A DNA stretch of 64,000 nt, taken from Adineta ricciae (lineage: Eukaryota; Rotifera; Eurotatoria; Adinetida; Adinetidae). Of the stretch, positions 28,260 through 39,365 are shown one piece after another. How positions within the stretch are numbered: the first letter of the stretch is position 1; every line of letters begins with the position of its first letter. Location: the NCBI GenBank assembly GCA_905250025.1, contig CAJNOJ010000061.1:310001-374000 (forward strand), written 5' to 3'. The position numbers and the translations under genes were made by a program. Under the pieces are notes generated by a model. It searched no databases and had not been told where the DNA came from. It worked only from the letters and a program-made list of their open reading frames with translations.

Positions 28260-29797
28260 TCTCTCCGACGATAGACGACGAAATGTAAGAAATATCTGAA
28301 AGTAAACGTTTGAAAATAAATCTCGTCATTGATGAGAATGAGAATAATGTCGCAGGTGGCGCTTGGATGATTAATATACAATGTCTATGTCTGTTTTCTC
28401 CGCGCCACCGATATATGATCAATTTTATTGTTTCAAAACACCATCATTATGTTACTTTGTAAAAACATATGGTGGAGGTTTGACAATTGATAAGTAAAAT
28501 TCGACACAAAAAAGTTTTCGATAAAAATGAAATACGTTTCGTAGGAATTATCTCGTCTATTTTCTTATAGTTTCATCGCTCAATTTTATCCGGTAGATGG
28601 CACTAGTTAACATCGCGTGTACTGTACCATAGGATATATGTTTCCCAATTGCAAGTATACAGAACATGTGCTACTACTAAGAGGAAACTTGCAGCGCTGA
28701 ATCTTTAATGCATAAATTAAGAACTATTGTCCTTGTTTGTATTTATACATAGATCAGGCATCTGTGGGAATCGTTGTCTAAATGTTTGTTGTTCAGATAG
28801 TAATTGAAGTAGTCAGCATGAGACGTGCTTTTATCTTCTTTTATCTAATCAACGAAAGGAGGAAATATTTTGTTTATACACAATCATTTCTTGCAAATAA
28901 GTTTTCGTTGCTGTAATCGATTCACAGCATTCTCTGATAAACGATGTACAGATTTGATCGAGACATATCTGATGCCAAGAAGAAAAGCAAAGCTAACACA
29001 GGTGGTAAAACCACGTTATTAGACAATTATCGCAAATATATACCGTAAATCATAGAGCGTTTCAACTGATTGGCATGCGATCGTGCTTGCTAGTTTGATT
29101 ACAAGTAGAGGGGAAAATCAAACAAATAACTATGCTACGACTCCGACAGATCCATTGACGAAGATTCTCAAGACAAATGCAAGAATATTCGTCAAGAGAA
29201 AATGTTTGCTTTATAGTCATAAAAAGAGCAGAGCTAGTGCATAGGTATGTCGACATCAATAATATTGACAGAAAATTAGAGTTCATTGGATGTCTTTCAA
29301 ATCACGCTAGTCGACTTCAATAGGCTAACAATAGATCGTTACTAAACACACAAATCAATGTGGACCAACAATTGAATGGTAATTTATAAATCTTCGATTA
29401 TACAAGCGAAGTAACACAGCTGTTTAAATTAATCCGAGACTATAGAGTTGACTTTGATCACGGGATCGATGTAGTAGATGAGTGCTATGTTTCACTGTGA
29501 TAGAATGAGTTCTATTTAAACACGCGCAAACTATTGATGAATCCGTTTACAAAACAACAAAAAAGTTCAAATAGATTATATTAGTCGAGAGATTGATTTA
29601 GAAGATACCAAAGGAGACGAGGACGAAATCAGAAGACGAGGGAATACAACAATCATCTCTGTTTTTTGTATGTATTCGAATTCGACTGATTTTCGGTTTA
29701 GGATACGAAACAGAAATATATGTAAACTAAGCATCTCTATTGTAAATGTTAACCACCACCATCATTTATGAGTAAATCAGGTTTTTCAGGAGTCATT
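28260..29797. other. Long region between LUC7L and REEP5, no secure gene
   Basis: About 1.5 kb without a recognised gene. A minus-strand frame at 29062-29286 begins with a signal-peptide-like segment (listed separately). Short open stretches continue downstream on the same strand to about 28860, including one running through a plausible gtatat donor near 29044 and a cag acceptor near 28977, but I could not build a consistent gene. Confidence 0.4.
29062..29286 (-). CDS. Possible small secreted Cys-containing peptide
   Basis: An ATG-started frame of 74 codons opens with a hydrophobic, signal-peptide-like segment (NFLSILLMSTYLCTSSA) with a plausible cleavage after the Ala. The predicted mature part has five Cys (YSCICLENLRQWIC and after). 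No family is recognised. Downstream, other frames are also open across a possible intron and carry a further Cys-rich segment (ICLDQICTSFIRECC), so this may be the first exon of a multi-exon gene, or chance. Confidence 0.2.
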   Translation of the reverse strand: MNSNFLSILLMSTYLCTSSALFMTIKQTFSLDEYSCICLENLRQWICRSRSIVICLIFPSTCNQTSKHDRMPIS

Positions 29798-30444
29798 CTA
29801 GCGATTACCATTGTTGGAAAATTTGTTGATCTGCTCTTTGGCTAAAATGCAAATGCAATCAAATAGGAAATGTGTTTTATTTCAGATGTTATCAATCATA
29901 CCATCACGAATGTGTTTGTCAATAACAGGATGATGTTTTAATACAAATGGACGTATGAAACGGTGATATAAAATTTGGGAACCACCTTTATCTCCTGGGG
30001 CCATTAACCAAATGAGAAACAGGCATTTACCCAGCCAATAAAACGGTAAAGAATGAAAGAAAGCATATCCGACGTATTCGACAATACCGAATGATGCATA
30101 AACAATCCAGTAAATTAACCATTCAGTATCATCCTGTGTTGCAGTTGTCTCAACAGCCAAAACTCTGCAACATGAACTTGACTTTCAGTATTTAACTCAC
30201 TCAGTGTAACTTACGAAGCGTAAGCTGGATAGATAAAACCAATGAAATTACAGACAAAATCTTTTGCCCAGCCAAGAATCAAGTAGATAGCGATGAAGCC
30301 AAGCAGACCAACTGCGACACGTTCCCGTTTGACCTTGGTCTTCTCTTCGACTATGCCCCAAAAAGGTGTCAGTGGTCCTTCATATAAATAGCCTTTAAGC
30401 GTTTCTTCGAGATTGCGAACATGTTTCTGAATCTGCGCTGCCAT
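29798..30444 (-). CDS. REEP5: ER membrane-shaping protein REEP5/DP1 (TB2/DP1/HVA22 family)
   Basis: Reticulon-like hairpin protein that curves ER tubules. The start ATG is 30442-30444. Exon 1 gives a soluble N terminus, then KVKRERVAVGLLGFIAIYLI and CNFIGFIYPAYAS, the diagnostic TB2/DP1 block. After a short intron comes DDTEWLIYWIVYASFGIVEY, with LPFYWLGKCLFLIWLMAP and ILYHRFIRPFVLKHHPVID, all family landmarks. A 60-bp intron with a gtatg donor at 29901 and ttttag ending at 29842 joins HIRD to AKEQINKFSNNGNR and a stop at 29798-29800. That gives an amphipathic C-terminal helix as in REEP5 orthologues. Without this splice the protein would end GMIDNI at 29882. I prefer the spliced form because the intron length is standard here. 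Confidence 0.92.
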
Positions 30445-31117
30445 TCGATCAGGTTTTTAAGAAAAAAGCTGCCAACAAAGAAAACAGAGCTAAGCTATGA
30501 TTGTAATTGCCGTAGAAAAGAAGAAAAGGAAAAAAACAAAAAATAGGACAGATTGGAGGAACTGATGAACCAATCCTGTCGGTAAATCTATTATGGCGTC
30601 CTTCATCTATGCTCTTTCCTTGATCGATTATAATAGACAGACGGTGACATGCACACATAAGAGAATACTATCGTCTAAATGATCATTTGTTAATTACTTC
30701 TATTTTCATAAAACAACCTTAAGCATGTCTTCGTATTTACTCATTTGACATCACTTGTGTTTAGTTTATATTACCGTCTCATTATTAAATGACAGCATGT
30801 GGAACGCACTCTATAGGTTCCACATATAACTGGCTGTCAGGGAAAAACCAATCGCTGAGAGACAAATCTAGAATGGAAGATAAAACGTAAACGTTGCAAT
30901 CCATTCCTCACATTTTTCACGCTATACTGTGCAAGAAGGCAATACGTGTATACCGCATTTTTGTACATTGATGGAAATCAGTGGAACGTGAAGACATAGT
31001 AGTCTCTTTTTCGACTTGATTAACGCGATTTTTTTTCGCCACAATTATAGAGTCAAACTAGACATTATATTTCTAGAAAAAAGCTATTTCTTCTCAATTG
31101 ATTTGAACAATAAACCA
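30445..31117. other. Divergent promoter region, REEP5 and reticulocalbin
   Basis: The two genes start away from each other. No coding exon is supported in these 670 bp. An open frame at 30449-30658 (-) lies directly before the REEP5 start and lacks protein-like composition. Confidence 0.4.
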
Positions 31118-32329
31118 ATGGCTCGTTTACTCTTAGCCGCCGTATGCATCTCTTTATTGGTACTTGCTACGTTTGCTGATATCGAACACGAAGAGCACGG
31201 ACATGGTCATGACCACGACCACGATGATCATCATCATCATCATCATGATCACGACGGACGTAAGTGTAACTCGATACGATCTCTCTAATGCAAACTTATA
31301 CTTTTAGACGATCATCACGACCATGAAGCACACAAGAATCTGTTCACAGGTATGTGTGAGATTTGTCTATGAATTTGGCTCATAATTGAAAGTGACGCTT
31401 TAGGAGGAATAAAAATGAAAAATGAAGAAGAAGAACAAGAACAACTTCGTTTTATTGCGATGAAAATCGATGCCGATCAAAATGGTAAAATTTCTCGTGA
31501 AGAAATGCGTAACTATATCGAACAACGCATGAAGTAGGTTTCATCTTCTTTTGAATATTCATTTGATTATCGAAATCGATTGCAGAGAACAACATGTACG
31601 TGAAGCGGATGACTTTATCTCTACACTTGATCCCAGTAAAACAAACAAGATTTCATTTCAATCGTATACCCGAGATAATTATGGCGATTTGAATCTTAAT
31701 GAATTAGAAAAGAAAGACAAGTCGGATTTACGTTCACGTGAAACACGACGTGTAAAAGATTGTGAAAGAATAGAATCTTAAATAATTCAATTGATTTTTG
31801 TCTTTTTACAGAATTACCTGTCCGATAAAGCAAAATGGACACATCTTGATGAAGATGGTGATCAGTATTTAACCTACGAACAATTCCGAAAATTCCTTCG
31901 ACCAGAAGATCATGAAGACTTACGTAAACTTGAAATTACCAGTATTCTCACAGAATACGATGATAATAACGATGGAAAGATCTCCAATGATGAATACTTG
32001 AAAATGACAGGTAGAATTCGTCATTTGTATCCATGAAAAGACTACGGTATTTTACTTTTACAGAAGCAGAAAGTGGCACAGCTGAATCTTTAGGCGAAGA
32101 GCTCGATACAAACAAAGATGGTTTTGGGGATTACGAAGAATTTGCTCGTTATTATTTACCAACATTATCCTCAGCAGCCGACGAAGAAACCGATCATTTG
32201 CTTAAAGAATGTGACACGGATAACAATGGTTATTGCACATCGGCCGAAATCGTCGATGCTTACAGCTCATTTGCCGGCTCGCAAATAACAGATTTTGGTG
32301 CTGATCTCGAAAAGAAAGTGGAGCTCTAA
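31118..32329 (+). CDS. Reticulocalbin/calumenin-like (CREC) EF-hand protein with His-rich N terminus
   Basis: Secretory-pathway Ca2+-binding protein. The ATG 31118-31120 opens a signal peptide (LLLAAVCISLLVLATFA) followed by a His/Asp-rich segment of about 35 residues (HGHGHDHDHDDHHHHHH and on), a plausible Zn/Cu/Ni-binding stretch. Six EF-hand positions follow in CREC order. Loop 1 (DADQNGKISREE), loop 4 (DDNNDGKISNDE), loop 5 (DTNKDGFGDYEE) and loop 6 (DTDNNGYCTSAE) look functional. Loop 2 (DPSKTNKISFQS) is degenerate, and loop 3 (DEDGDQYLTYEQ) has Gln at position 12. Introns are short. The protein ends KKVEL, a KDEL-like variant where CREC proteins usually carry HDEL-type ER-retention signals. 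Retention is therefore inferred, not certain. Confidence 0.9.
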
Positions 32330-32462
32330 TTAAACAAATAGTCAAGTTTCTTTCCTGTTAAACAATTACTCATTACTTCATTTACATCATACTTTTATTC
32401 AACTAAAGTGAAAAACAATCAATTTGTTCGTTTTTATCTGTTACTAAGAACTCTGATGTGAA

Positions 32463-32468
32463 AATAAA
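32463..32468 (+). terminator. Poly(A) signal AATAAA of reticulocalbin gene
   Basis: Canonical hexamer about 135 bp after the stop codon, just before the convergent phosphoesterase gene ends. Confidence 0.5.
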
Positions 32469-32515
32469 ACACGATAGTCTTGCTTTTTTCTTTCTGTTTA
32501 ATTTCATTTCGTTAA

Positions 32516-33107
32516 TCATATCGGGGTGAACTTTGTCATATCATTGTAATGACATATCCTTATATGATCGAGTGGAATCTGGAAAGGCATCGCTGCTGAT
32601 CGAGGAATACACGAGATAATATGATTCAATCGAGATTTGATTGCATCGTTTTCGATCTCTTTGTATTGATAGGCTAATGTCAAATGCCAGGAAAGGGTGT
32701 ATTCAGGCAGAATATTCGCTTGTTGTAATTGATCCGATCGGAGATTTTTGAGAATAGTTTCGAATTTGTGATTATCACCAAAGTGGAAACTGAACTTCGA
32801 TTAACAGAACCTTTGAACAGCATAATTTGTCTGTTATGCATGTAGATGACGTATTTCGTTTCTGTAATTCATGCTGTTCTAGTTGTAAAAGGGATTGATG
32901 TTCCTTGAGGACATTTCTAAGTGGATTTATTGTCACATGATAACTTGTAGATGGAAGAAATGAATAATAATGACCAAGTTCACTCGAGGAAAGATAGGCG
33001 ACAAGCTCAATTAATGGTGCAGGTAGCGGATGTAGAGCATGAGCGATGATAGTATAGCCAGGATAAGGAAGATAATTTCCTGCAGGATCAACTTTCTTCT
33101 TGTTCAT
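32516..33107 (-). CDS. DUF1868-like 2H phosphoesterase, frameshifted
   Basis: Protein of the 2H (two-histidine) phosphoesterase superfamily, whose members hydrolyse cyclic or 2',3'/2',5' phosphodiesters, often of RNA. The ATG at 33107 opens DPAGNYLPYPGYTIIAHA, matching the DUF1868 N-terminal F.PFPG.T..C motif, and the first catalytic motif in SYHVTINPL (H-x-T). The second motif, WHLTLAY, lies further on in a different frame: the first frame meets a TGA at 32775-32777. The frames join if one C of the TTTCCAC at about 32785-32786 is surplus. Only a 16-bp spacer with gt...ag ends could fix it by splicing, which is too short for an intron. So this is a sequencing error, a recent pseudogene, or programmed slippage. 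It is intronless, unlike nearly all neighbours. The family is mainly bacterial and fungal. Confidence 0.72.
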
Positions 33108-33191
33108 GGTTGTAAAGCGACGATTTTGATTTTTGCTGTTTGAAAACTAAGCGGAAGTGATTGTAGTAAATATTTTTCTTTTCTTTTTCAG
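33108..33191. promoter_or_regulatory. 84-bp divergent promoter, phosphoesterase and LSM4
   Basis: The two start codons are separated by only 84 bp, ending in a T/C-rich tract and ag directly before the LSM4 ATG. Both genes must be initiated from here or inside each other. Confidence 0.6.
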
Positions 33192-33847
33192 ATGGTGAGT
33201 CATTTATTCTCCGACAAAGTCTACCAACGACATCAACACAATGACTTTCTCGTTCTCTATTTTAGTTACCTTTAACACTTCTTCGAACTGCGGTGTATCA
33301 CCCAATGGTATGTGAATACTGTGCAAAAAAGAATGTGAAACATTTTCATCCTATTTGTAGCTAATTGAATTGAAGAATGGTGAAACATACAATGGAAATC
33401 TAGTTAGCTGTGATAACTTTATGAATATTCATTTACGTGATGTGATCTGTACTTCACGAGTAAGATATATGTTGTTGAAGAATTGATAGAATGAATTGCG
33501 ACGATGGTTAGGATGGTGATCGTTTCTGGAAAATTTCTGAATGTTACGTCCGTGGTAACACAGTCAAGTACCTTCGATTACCGGAAGATATTCTTGCGCT
33601 TGTCAAAGAAGATATCAACGAAAAGCCATCACGCTCAGGACCGCCCACGCGACGACCCTTTCGTGGTCGAAATGATGGTGGACGCGGAGGTAGAACATTT
33701 TCTTGAGACAAACTGATAAATGGTTTTGTGATTTTATGCATCATCATAGGACGCAGCGGTGGTGGTGCAGGTCGTGGTGGATACCAAAATTCGCGGGGAG
33801 GCTCAGGTGGCGGCCGCGGCGGTGGCCAATTCCGTCAAGGACGATGA
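33192..33847 (+). CDS. LSM4: U6 snRNA-associated Sm-like protein LSM4
   Basis: Component of the LSM2-8 ring on U6 snRNA and the LSM1-7 ring in mRNA decay. Coding exon 1 is just the ATG (33192-33194), followed by gtgagt. The next exon starts at 33266 ([14 protein letters not shown]), then [20 protein letters not shown] and [13 protein letters not shown], then [23 protein letters not shown], all near-identical to LSM4 Sm1 and Sm2 motifs. The C-terminal tail is Arg/Gly-rich (GGGAGRGG and repeats) and ends RQGR, typical of LSM4 and a likely arginine-methylation target. The single-codon first coding exon lies right after a polypyrimidine-cag. Confidence 0.96.
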
Positions 33848-34215
33848 TCTTAAACTAGCGTTTCTCTTCTCTCTTAGATCGATAACTGAAATGACTAATG
33901 TCTTCTAGTTGAAATGCAATCATTATAAACAGATCTAGTCAGTTCACTTTTTCTATCTTGTACAATCAAAAACTCACAAAACTAGATGATGATAACATCG
34001 AGCCAAGATTACGAATATACGTCAAAGATCTTTCATTCCTTTGATCGAATGAGAGATACGTTGATCTGTTCAATCTCTAGTAACGATTTTAATATAAAAG
34101 CTCTTCTAGGAAGTTAAGATCGATACAGAAAAGAAAAGACAAAGACTCAGGAATATTAACATCACACAAAAGACAAGAAAATTATGCAAACATAGGATGA
34201 ACACATCTATTCAAT
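33848..34215. other. Convergent 3' region, LSM4 and Tudor gene
   Basis: AT-rich 3' flanks of both genes; no coding exon recognised. Confidence 0.5.
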
Positions 34216-35565
34216 TTATTCATCTGTTTTACCATTATCACTGAGATGTTTAACAAAATGTTCGTAGAATGAAAACCATTTTTTCGTCAATGGATCATAC
34301 GATATCAGATCGATTGTATTAGGTTCACTAATAATTCGAGCGTATAAATATGTACCCTCTTTAGTTAACTGCCGAAATTCATCGATACTATTTGTATCCC
34401 ATTCGATTCGACCGCGACGTGCACCTGGTTGATGCAAATGGACTAAATGAGCTTGTTCTGCATGCAACTAGGAAACAGACAATGATACTTTTCATCGAAT
34501 GGTGAATCGATTCCATACCACGAAACGATTGTTAATCGGTCGAATCATCTGAATTGGTAACGCGCGCGTATAACCATAATCAACGAAGAATATCTAAGAA
34601 AATTCAGAGATGTGAGATGCGATTAAACATGAAATTAATGATTTACATGTGCAAATTCAATACTTGGCTTATGTTGGATGAATCGACCACGATGCCATAG
34701 TAAGCGTGATTTCACAGCAACTAATTCACCTTCGTCATAACTGCTGCCTGGACAGATACGCTTGTGTTTATTGTAGCATTCACTAGAGAGGGAATTCTAC
34801 AAGATTTGTAGATTCGAATAAAATCTTACGTCATTTGTTCAGTTAACTCCTTCAAAAGAACATTCTTTTCTGGTAGTTCCGTTTTCTCCATCAATTGTGC
34901 TACAGAAGAAAGTCAAGTTTTCCTATATAATCGAAATCAATCCCAATGAATATTTAATTACGTGTTGGTCCGTTCCCAAGATTCCAGCTCGGACCATAGA
35001 CATAACGAATGTAGAAACGTGTCGGCGTTTCAATATGTGTAATTTCAACAGGTAACCAGGATTTAATTAAAGGTGCCGATGGCGTTAGATTAGTATCAAC
35101 AATAACTTCTTCCTTCATTGGCATTCGCGGTCGTTCCGATGAAGATTCTATTAAATAAAATCAGATCGGATTATAGGTGGAAAACTATTCGATGAACTTT
35201 CATACCAGATGTGACCGGTGTTGCATTGGAGTCATTTTCATCATCACTTTCATCTCCAGTCGACACCGATTCCAATCTTTCGATTTTCTCTGGTAATTCC
35301 GGAGTAAACGGTGTTGCGTCAGGATTCAAAACAGACGATGGTGTGATTGGACTATCCGACTCCATGAGTTCTTCTTCCATATTATCGGGTATTTCAGTTG
35401 CATCTTGTTGTCCATCATCAATGAGAATTGCTTTGATTGAGTCACTCTTTTCTTCTATTATCGATGTTTTTTCTCTTGTTGAGCCTTTGGCTGTTGACGG
35501 TGATCGTTCCAAAGACGATGAGAGAAGTGTATTTGTACCTTCATTTTGTTCAATTTTTGCTGGCG
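34216..35565 (-). CDS. Tudor-domain protein A (5' end unresolved)
   Basis: Tudor domains bind methylated arginine or lysine and often scaffold piRNA or splicing complexes. The first secure coding exon (35565 to about 35207) is Ser/Glu/Asp-rich and disordered (PDNMEEELMESD, STGDESDDEND). Later exons carry WLPVEITHIETPTRFYVRYV, then SSYDEGELVAVKSRLLWHRG and FAHIFFVDYGYTRAL, a Tudor beta-barrel core (V.VDYG). The end has an SNase-like or extended segment (LYARIISEPNTIDLISYD) and a stop at 34216-34218. The first exon begins after an acceptor at 35566 and needs a phase-1 partner upstream. A candidate ATG exon with donor gtatgc near 35865 exists but is uncertain. It could also be the 3' part of the Tudor gene upstream, although no phase-compatible donor was found there. 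Confidence 0.74.
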
Positions 35566-35923
35566 CTAGAAGAGAAAAGAGAAGAGTTCGTACATATGTT
35601 CATATTGATCCTCGATTGTATCTATAAAATCCCATCCTTCTCTAGTTTAGGAACGAACACGAATCATATTCTGATAGGCCTTCTTTATTTTCTTCATCTG
35701 TCTTTTTTTATATATCTGTTCAATAGGCTAAATCTCCAATAAACAATATATGAGAACAAACAAACAAACAAAAACTAACAGTAACAATAACCTTCATATG
35801 GTTTACTGATATTTAAAAAGCGTGAGACAAAAAAAAACGTTATGCATATATCAGTCAGCAGCATACTTTGTAGAGAAAAACACAGGAAAGTAAAGTACAA
35901 AGATATAATCATCGATATGGAAG
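35566..35923. other. Gap between the two Tudor genes
   Basis: AT-rich sequence with no clear exon. It must hold the missing 5' exon of Tudor gene A, or an intron if both genes are one. An ATG-led stretch beginning near 35910 (-) with a phase-1 gtatgc donor is the best candidate. Confidence 0.35.
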
Positions 35924-38183
35924 CTAATATCGATGCACGAATGCCAGATCTTTGCTAACTTTATCAATAATGCTATGGAAGTTTTCATCGTGAGTATTGA
36001 TCATAGTTGATGGTGAAAACTTAACTGCATTGACAGTCAAATAGTGGAAATAAGAAGATGTACCTTGTTCATATGCTGGAAATCTTGATGGAATAGGTTC
36101 TTGCAAATTGTACAAGATATACTGTTCCAAATGAATTTTATTTGACCAGAATTCGTATATTTCAGCATTGGGAACGCGACGAGCCACTTTACAGCTTTCA
36201 AGTGATGCTCCAATATCCTATAAGACAAAAACTTTTTACTACTAAACGTAATAGTTCGTCCTTATGTATGTACTTCTTTCGTTTTTGATACACGTAGTTG
36301 AACGACGTGCATCGGCCATTTAATATTGATTGATTCAACTACTGTCGCTTGAACAGATTCATTACTACAACGTGAAGCAAATGCAAATGTGGCTCGTTTC
36401 GTCCAGCCTTCTTGACCTGTGGGCGGTAGGATCTAGTTTCAATAGAATTTTCATTTTTTCCTGAATTCTATGAATATCTCTAGTTTTACTTCCGCAATGG
36501 TACACGCAATAGCACGAGCAGGTATGCGAGCAAAGTCTGGTAGAATTTCGTGAACCAATTCGATCGATAATTCTTCCATATTGCCATAATCAACATAGAA
36601 AACTTCGCATGTTTGATCTACATTATCATTGGTGAAGAAGAGAATACAAAATAGATGTTAAATGCAATAAATAAACCTGAAAGATAACGTATAACACGTG
36701 CACGATACCATCGAGCATCTTCTGTGTACATGGCTACACAATAATCGCCAGGTGATGGATGAAAATGGACATTTTTATCAAGATTCGAGTAGTATTCACT
36801 AGTAATGAAGAGAAGTTGCAAGTCAAATGAAGCGACGTGAAAATAAAACGTACTGTAAACTTTTAGAAAGACGATCAAATTCATCTTTGTTCTGATCAAT
36901 AACTTGTAGAAAGAAATAGGAAGCATTCGATGCAACAGAGACAATACCCTCGACAGTAGTGTCTGGTTCGTATTGTTTTAATTCAATGGTGCCTTATACA
37001 GACATTTGACGATAGATTAACTGAGAGACAGGATGATAATTATACTTACATTTTGGTATTGCTGTTGTTATCGGTGGAATTTCGTTTGCCTTTGATTCTA
37101 CTGGACTTTTGTTTGGAAGTGAGTTTGGTGATGGTTTAAAAAGTACAGGTGATTTCGATTTTTGAATCGTAGGAGTTGATTTGACTTCTTGAACAGCTGA
37201 TGTCTGTATGTGATTTGGTGTACTCAGCATACCAAGTCGATTACTGAACGACTTAGTGGCAACTCGTAGCGGAACATTAGGGGGAGGCGAACTGGGTTGA
37301 AGTTGCTTGTTGATAACTGATGAAGGAGTTATAGTAGATGTTTCGGTAGGTTTGTTATTCGACAATGATGTCGCTGTCTGATTATTGATTAACTGATTGA
37401 GAGCTGGGACAAGTTCATCGATGACATTTGACGATGGAAGACGAGCATTTGACAACATTGATGACGCTTGTGTAATCTGACTATTGATTTTGTTGACTAA
37501 GTTAACGACTGGTTGTTGAATATCAGAAAGACTTTTTGTCGTTGATTGACAATCTTCATCCATATAATCTTCCTGCGTAGAACACAAATAAGACAGTAAA
37601 TTCAATCGAGGAAATCTTACTGGATGAAGACAACGATCGAGTAATTGAATATTTTCAGTAGTTTCTAAAATGGCAAAACATGCATTCATTCTTTCTCTAT
37701 GCAAGCTTATACCTTTCAGATTTGATAAACATTTTTTAATCAGTTTCTTAATATCAATTGTGGTGGCTGAAGTTGTACTTCCCCGGTCGCTCTCATCATG
37801 TTGACACTGCGAAGATGTCGACCAAGTTTTTCCTCTATTAGCCACTCCATTGCTGGTTTTATACTAAAAACTTTCGTTGAAAGAATCGAATGATTTATCA
37901 AAAGGATAATTACGGGAACTAGACGTAGTCGTACAACTGAGTTTTTATTATTATTCATTGCTTGATATTTCATATCGCTTAGGAATGTATTTTCATCAGT
38001 ATTGACATAGAGTTCAGGTCGATGAGGATCTTGTCGTTGAAGAATATATTTCGATCGATTGGAATTAACTTTGAATAGGGAATAGATTTGATCACAAATT
38101 TCTTGATATGTACTATTTGGATTGAGCGACAGTCGTTGCTTTTGAGCACCGAATTCAACAATAGTGAGAAGATTTAATGCCAT
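35924..38183 (-). CDS. Ubiquitin-like plus Tudor domain protein B
   Basis: The start ATG 38181-38183 follows directly on a t-rich gcag acceptor. Residues about 1-92 look like a ubiquitin-like fold (LLTIVEFGAQKQRLSL, YILQRQDPHRPELYV, VVRLRLVP), reminiscent of the Ras-binding ubiquitin-like domain of ELMO proteins; that is my impression, not a search result. Exons then give a helical part (IDIKKLIKKCLSNLKETTE, KINSQITQASSML) and a long Ser/Pro/Thr-rich linker (about 37565-37050). A Tudor module follows (FHPSPGDYCVAMYTEDARWY, CEVFYVDYGNMEELS), and then a further conserved-looking region (QEGWTKRATFAFASR, SFYEF-type end, stop 35924-35926). The Tudor aromatic cage positions (Y, F, Y in YVDYG) are kept. 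Role in a germline or RNA granule is only an inference from the Tudor type. Confidence 0.78.
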
Positions 38184-39365
38184 CTGCAAAAAAAAAGAGA
38201 AGAGAACAAACGTATGACGTAAACGTGAAAGAAAATCGGGTATTTTCGTCTTGTACACTAACGAAAAAGTAGCCTAGACCAATCAGTGTGCATTTATAGG
38301 TGATGTTTCTATCTTTGCATACGCACACATGCACAATTCAGTTACTGTATACAAAACGAAGAGTATAACACATCTTCATGGTAGAGTGTGTCGAAAACAA
38401 GTTTAGAAATTGGAATTCATTCGCATCTGACCGCGCACCCACCATTTCGTCCAAGTGAACGATATGACCAGAATCCATTCAACTTCAACCGTTATCAAAG
38501 CGACATCTTACGCAATGCACTATTTAGGAAACAAAAGCTTATTTCTATCTATTTATATAACCTAAGAAGACTCGTTGAAAATATTAATTGCGCTATATCT
38601 TCATTGATTAATTCGTTTATATATTTCAGCCAAACGAAGGCTGTCTCTATAGAAGTAATTTCATTAGTATATCAACATGCAGCACGCAGCACAAAAAGTG
38701 TTATCATCGGACGTAGGTGACCTTTGAGATTTCGATTTATCAAAGAGAACATATAACACGGCAATTTGCCAGCAAGAACACAGTTAGTCCCCTTCACAAT
38801 GTGTCATGTAGCAGAGCAAAAGATCGAGACAAAGTTTACAGTCAGCGTCTCTTGGTGAAGAACAGAAGCATTTTTTAAATAGCGCAGTACGCTGCCTTGT
38901 TTGCACGGATATAGTGTTGCATTTGACATATTCGTTCTTCTTCCGTCTAAATTCAAAGTTCATTTCCTATATCACTCAAACTTCAAACTTAACACCGAGT
39001 CTAATTTTCATTGGTTATTCCGCTTGGCCGTATTAACAAACTTCAGCGACATCTATTTCGACAGATTGGCCATTAAAACTTTTCTTTTCCGAATGTTCTA
39101 GATAGGCGAGTGTAGAATATTTAAATTTCGACATCTTAATATAGATGTGGTCGTCAGATATCTTCTAGATGAATAATAATCATGATGAAATCATCTACAT
39201 TATATAATTCTATTCTTATGCGCCATTTGCTTCATTTCTTGTTTTTCGTGTTACTTACCACATGATTATTGTCCTCTACAAGACATCCACAACCGAATCG
39301 ACTCTTATTTTCTCTAGATTACTTTTTTTGCAAACTTCTCACGTCACATTGATAAAAACCGCACA
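38184..39365. other. Divergent region, Tudor gene B and Rad6-type E2
   Basis: About 1.2 kb of AT-rich sequence between divergent starts. Open frames at 38388-38720 and 38901-39101 have no family features and are probably chance. Confidence 0.4.

Noticed and set aside
32786-32801. A 16-bp gt...ag segment that would restore the phosphoesterase frame
   Set aside because: Far below the 45-60 bp intron size used elsewhere in the window; a base error or true frameshift is more likely.
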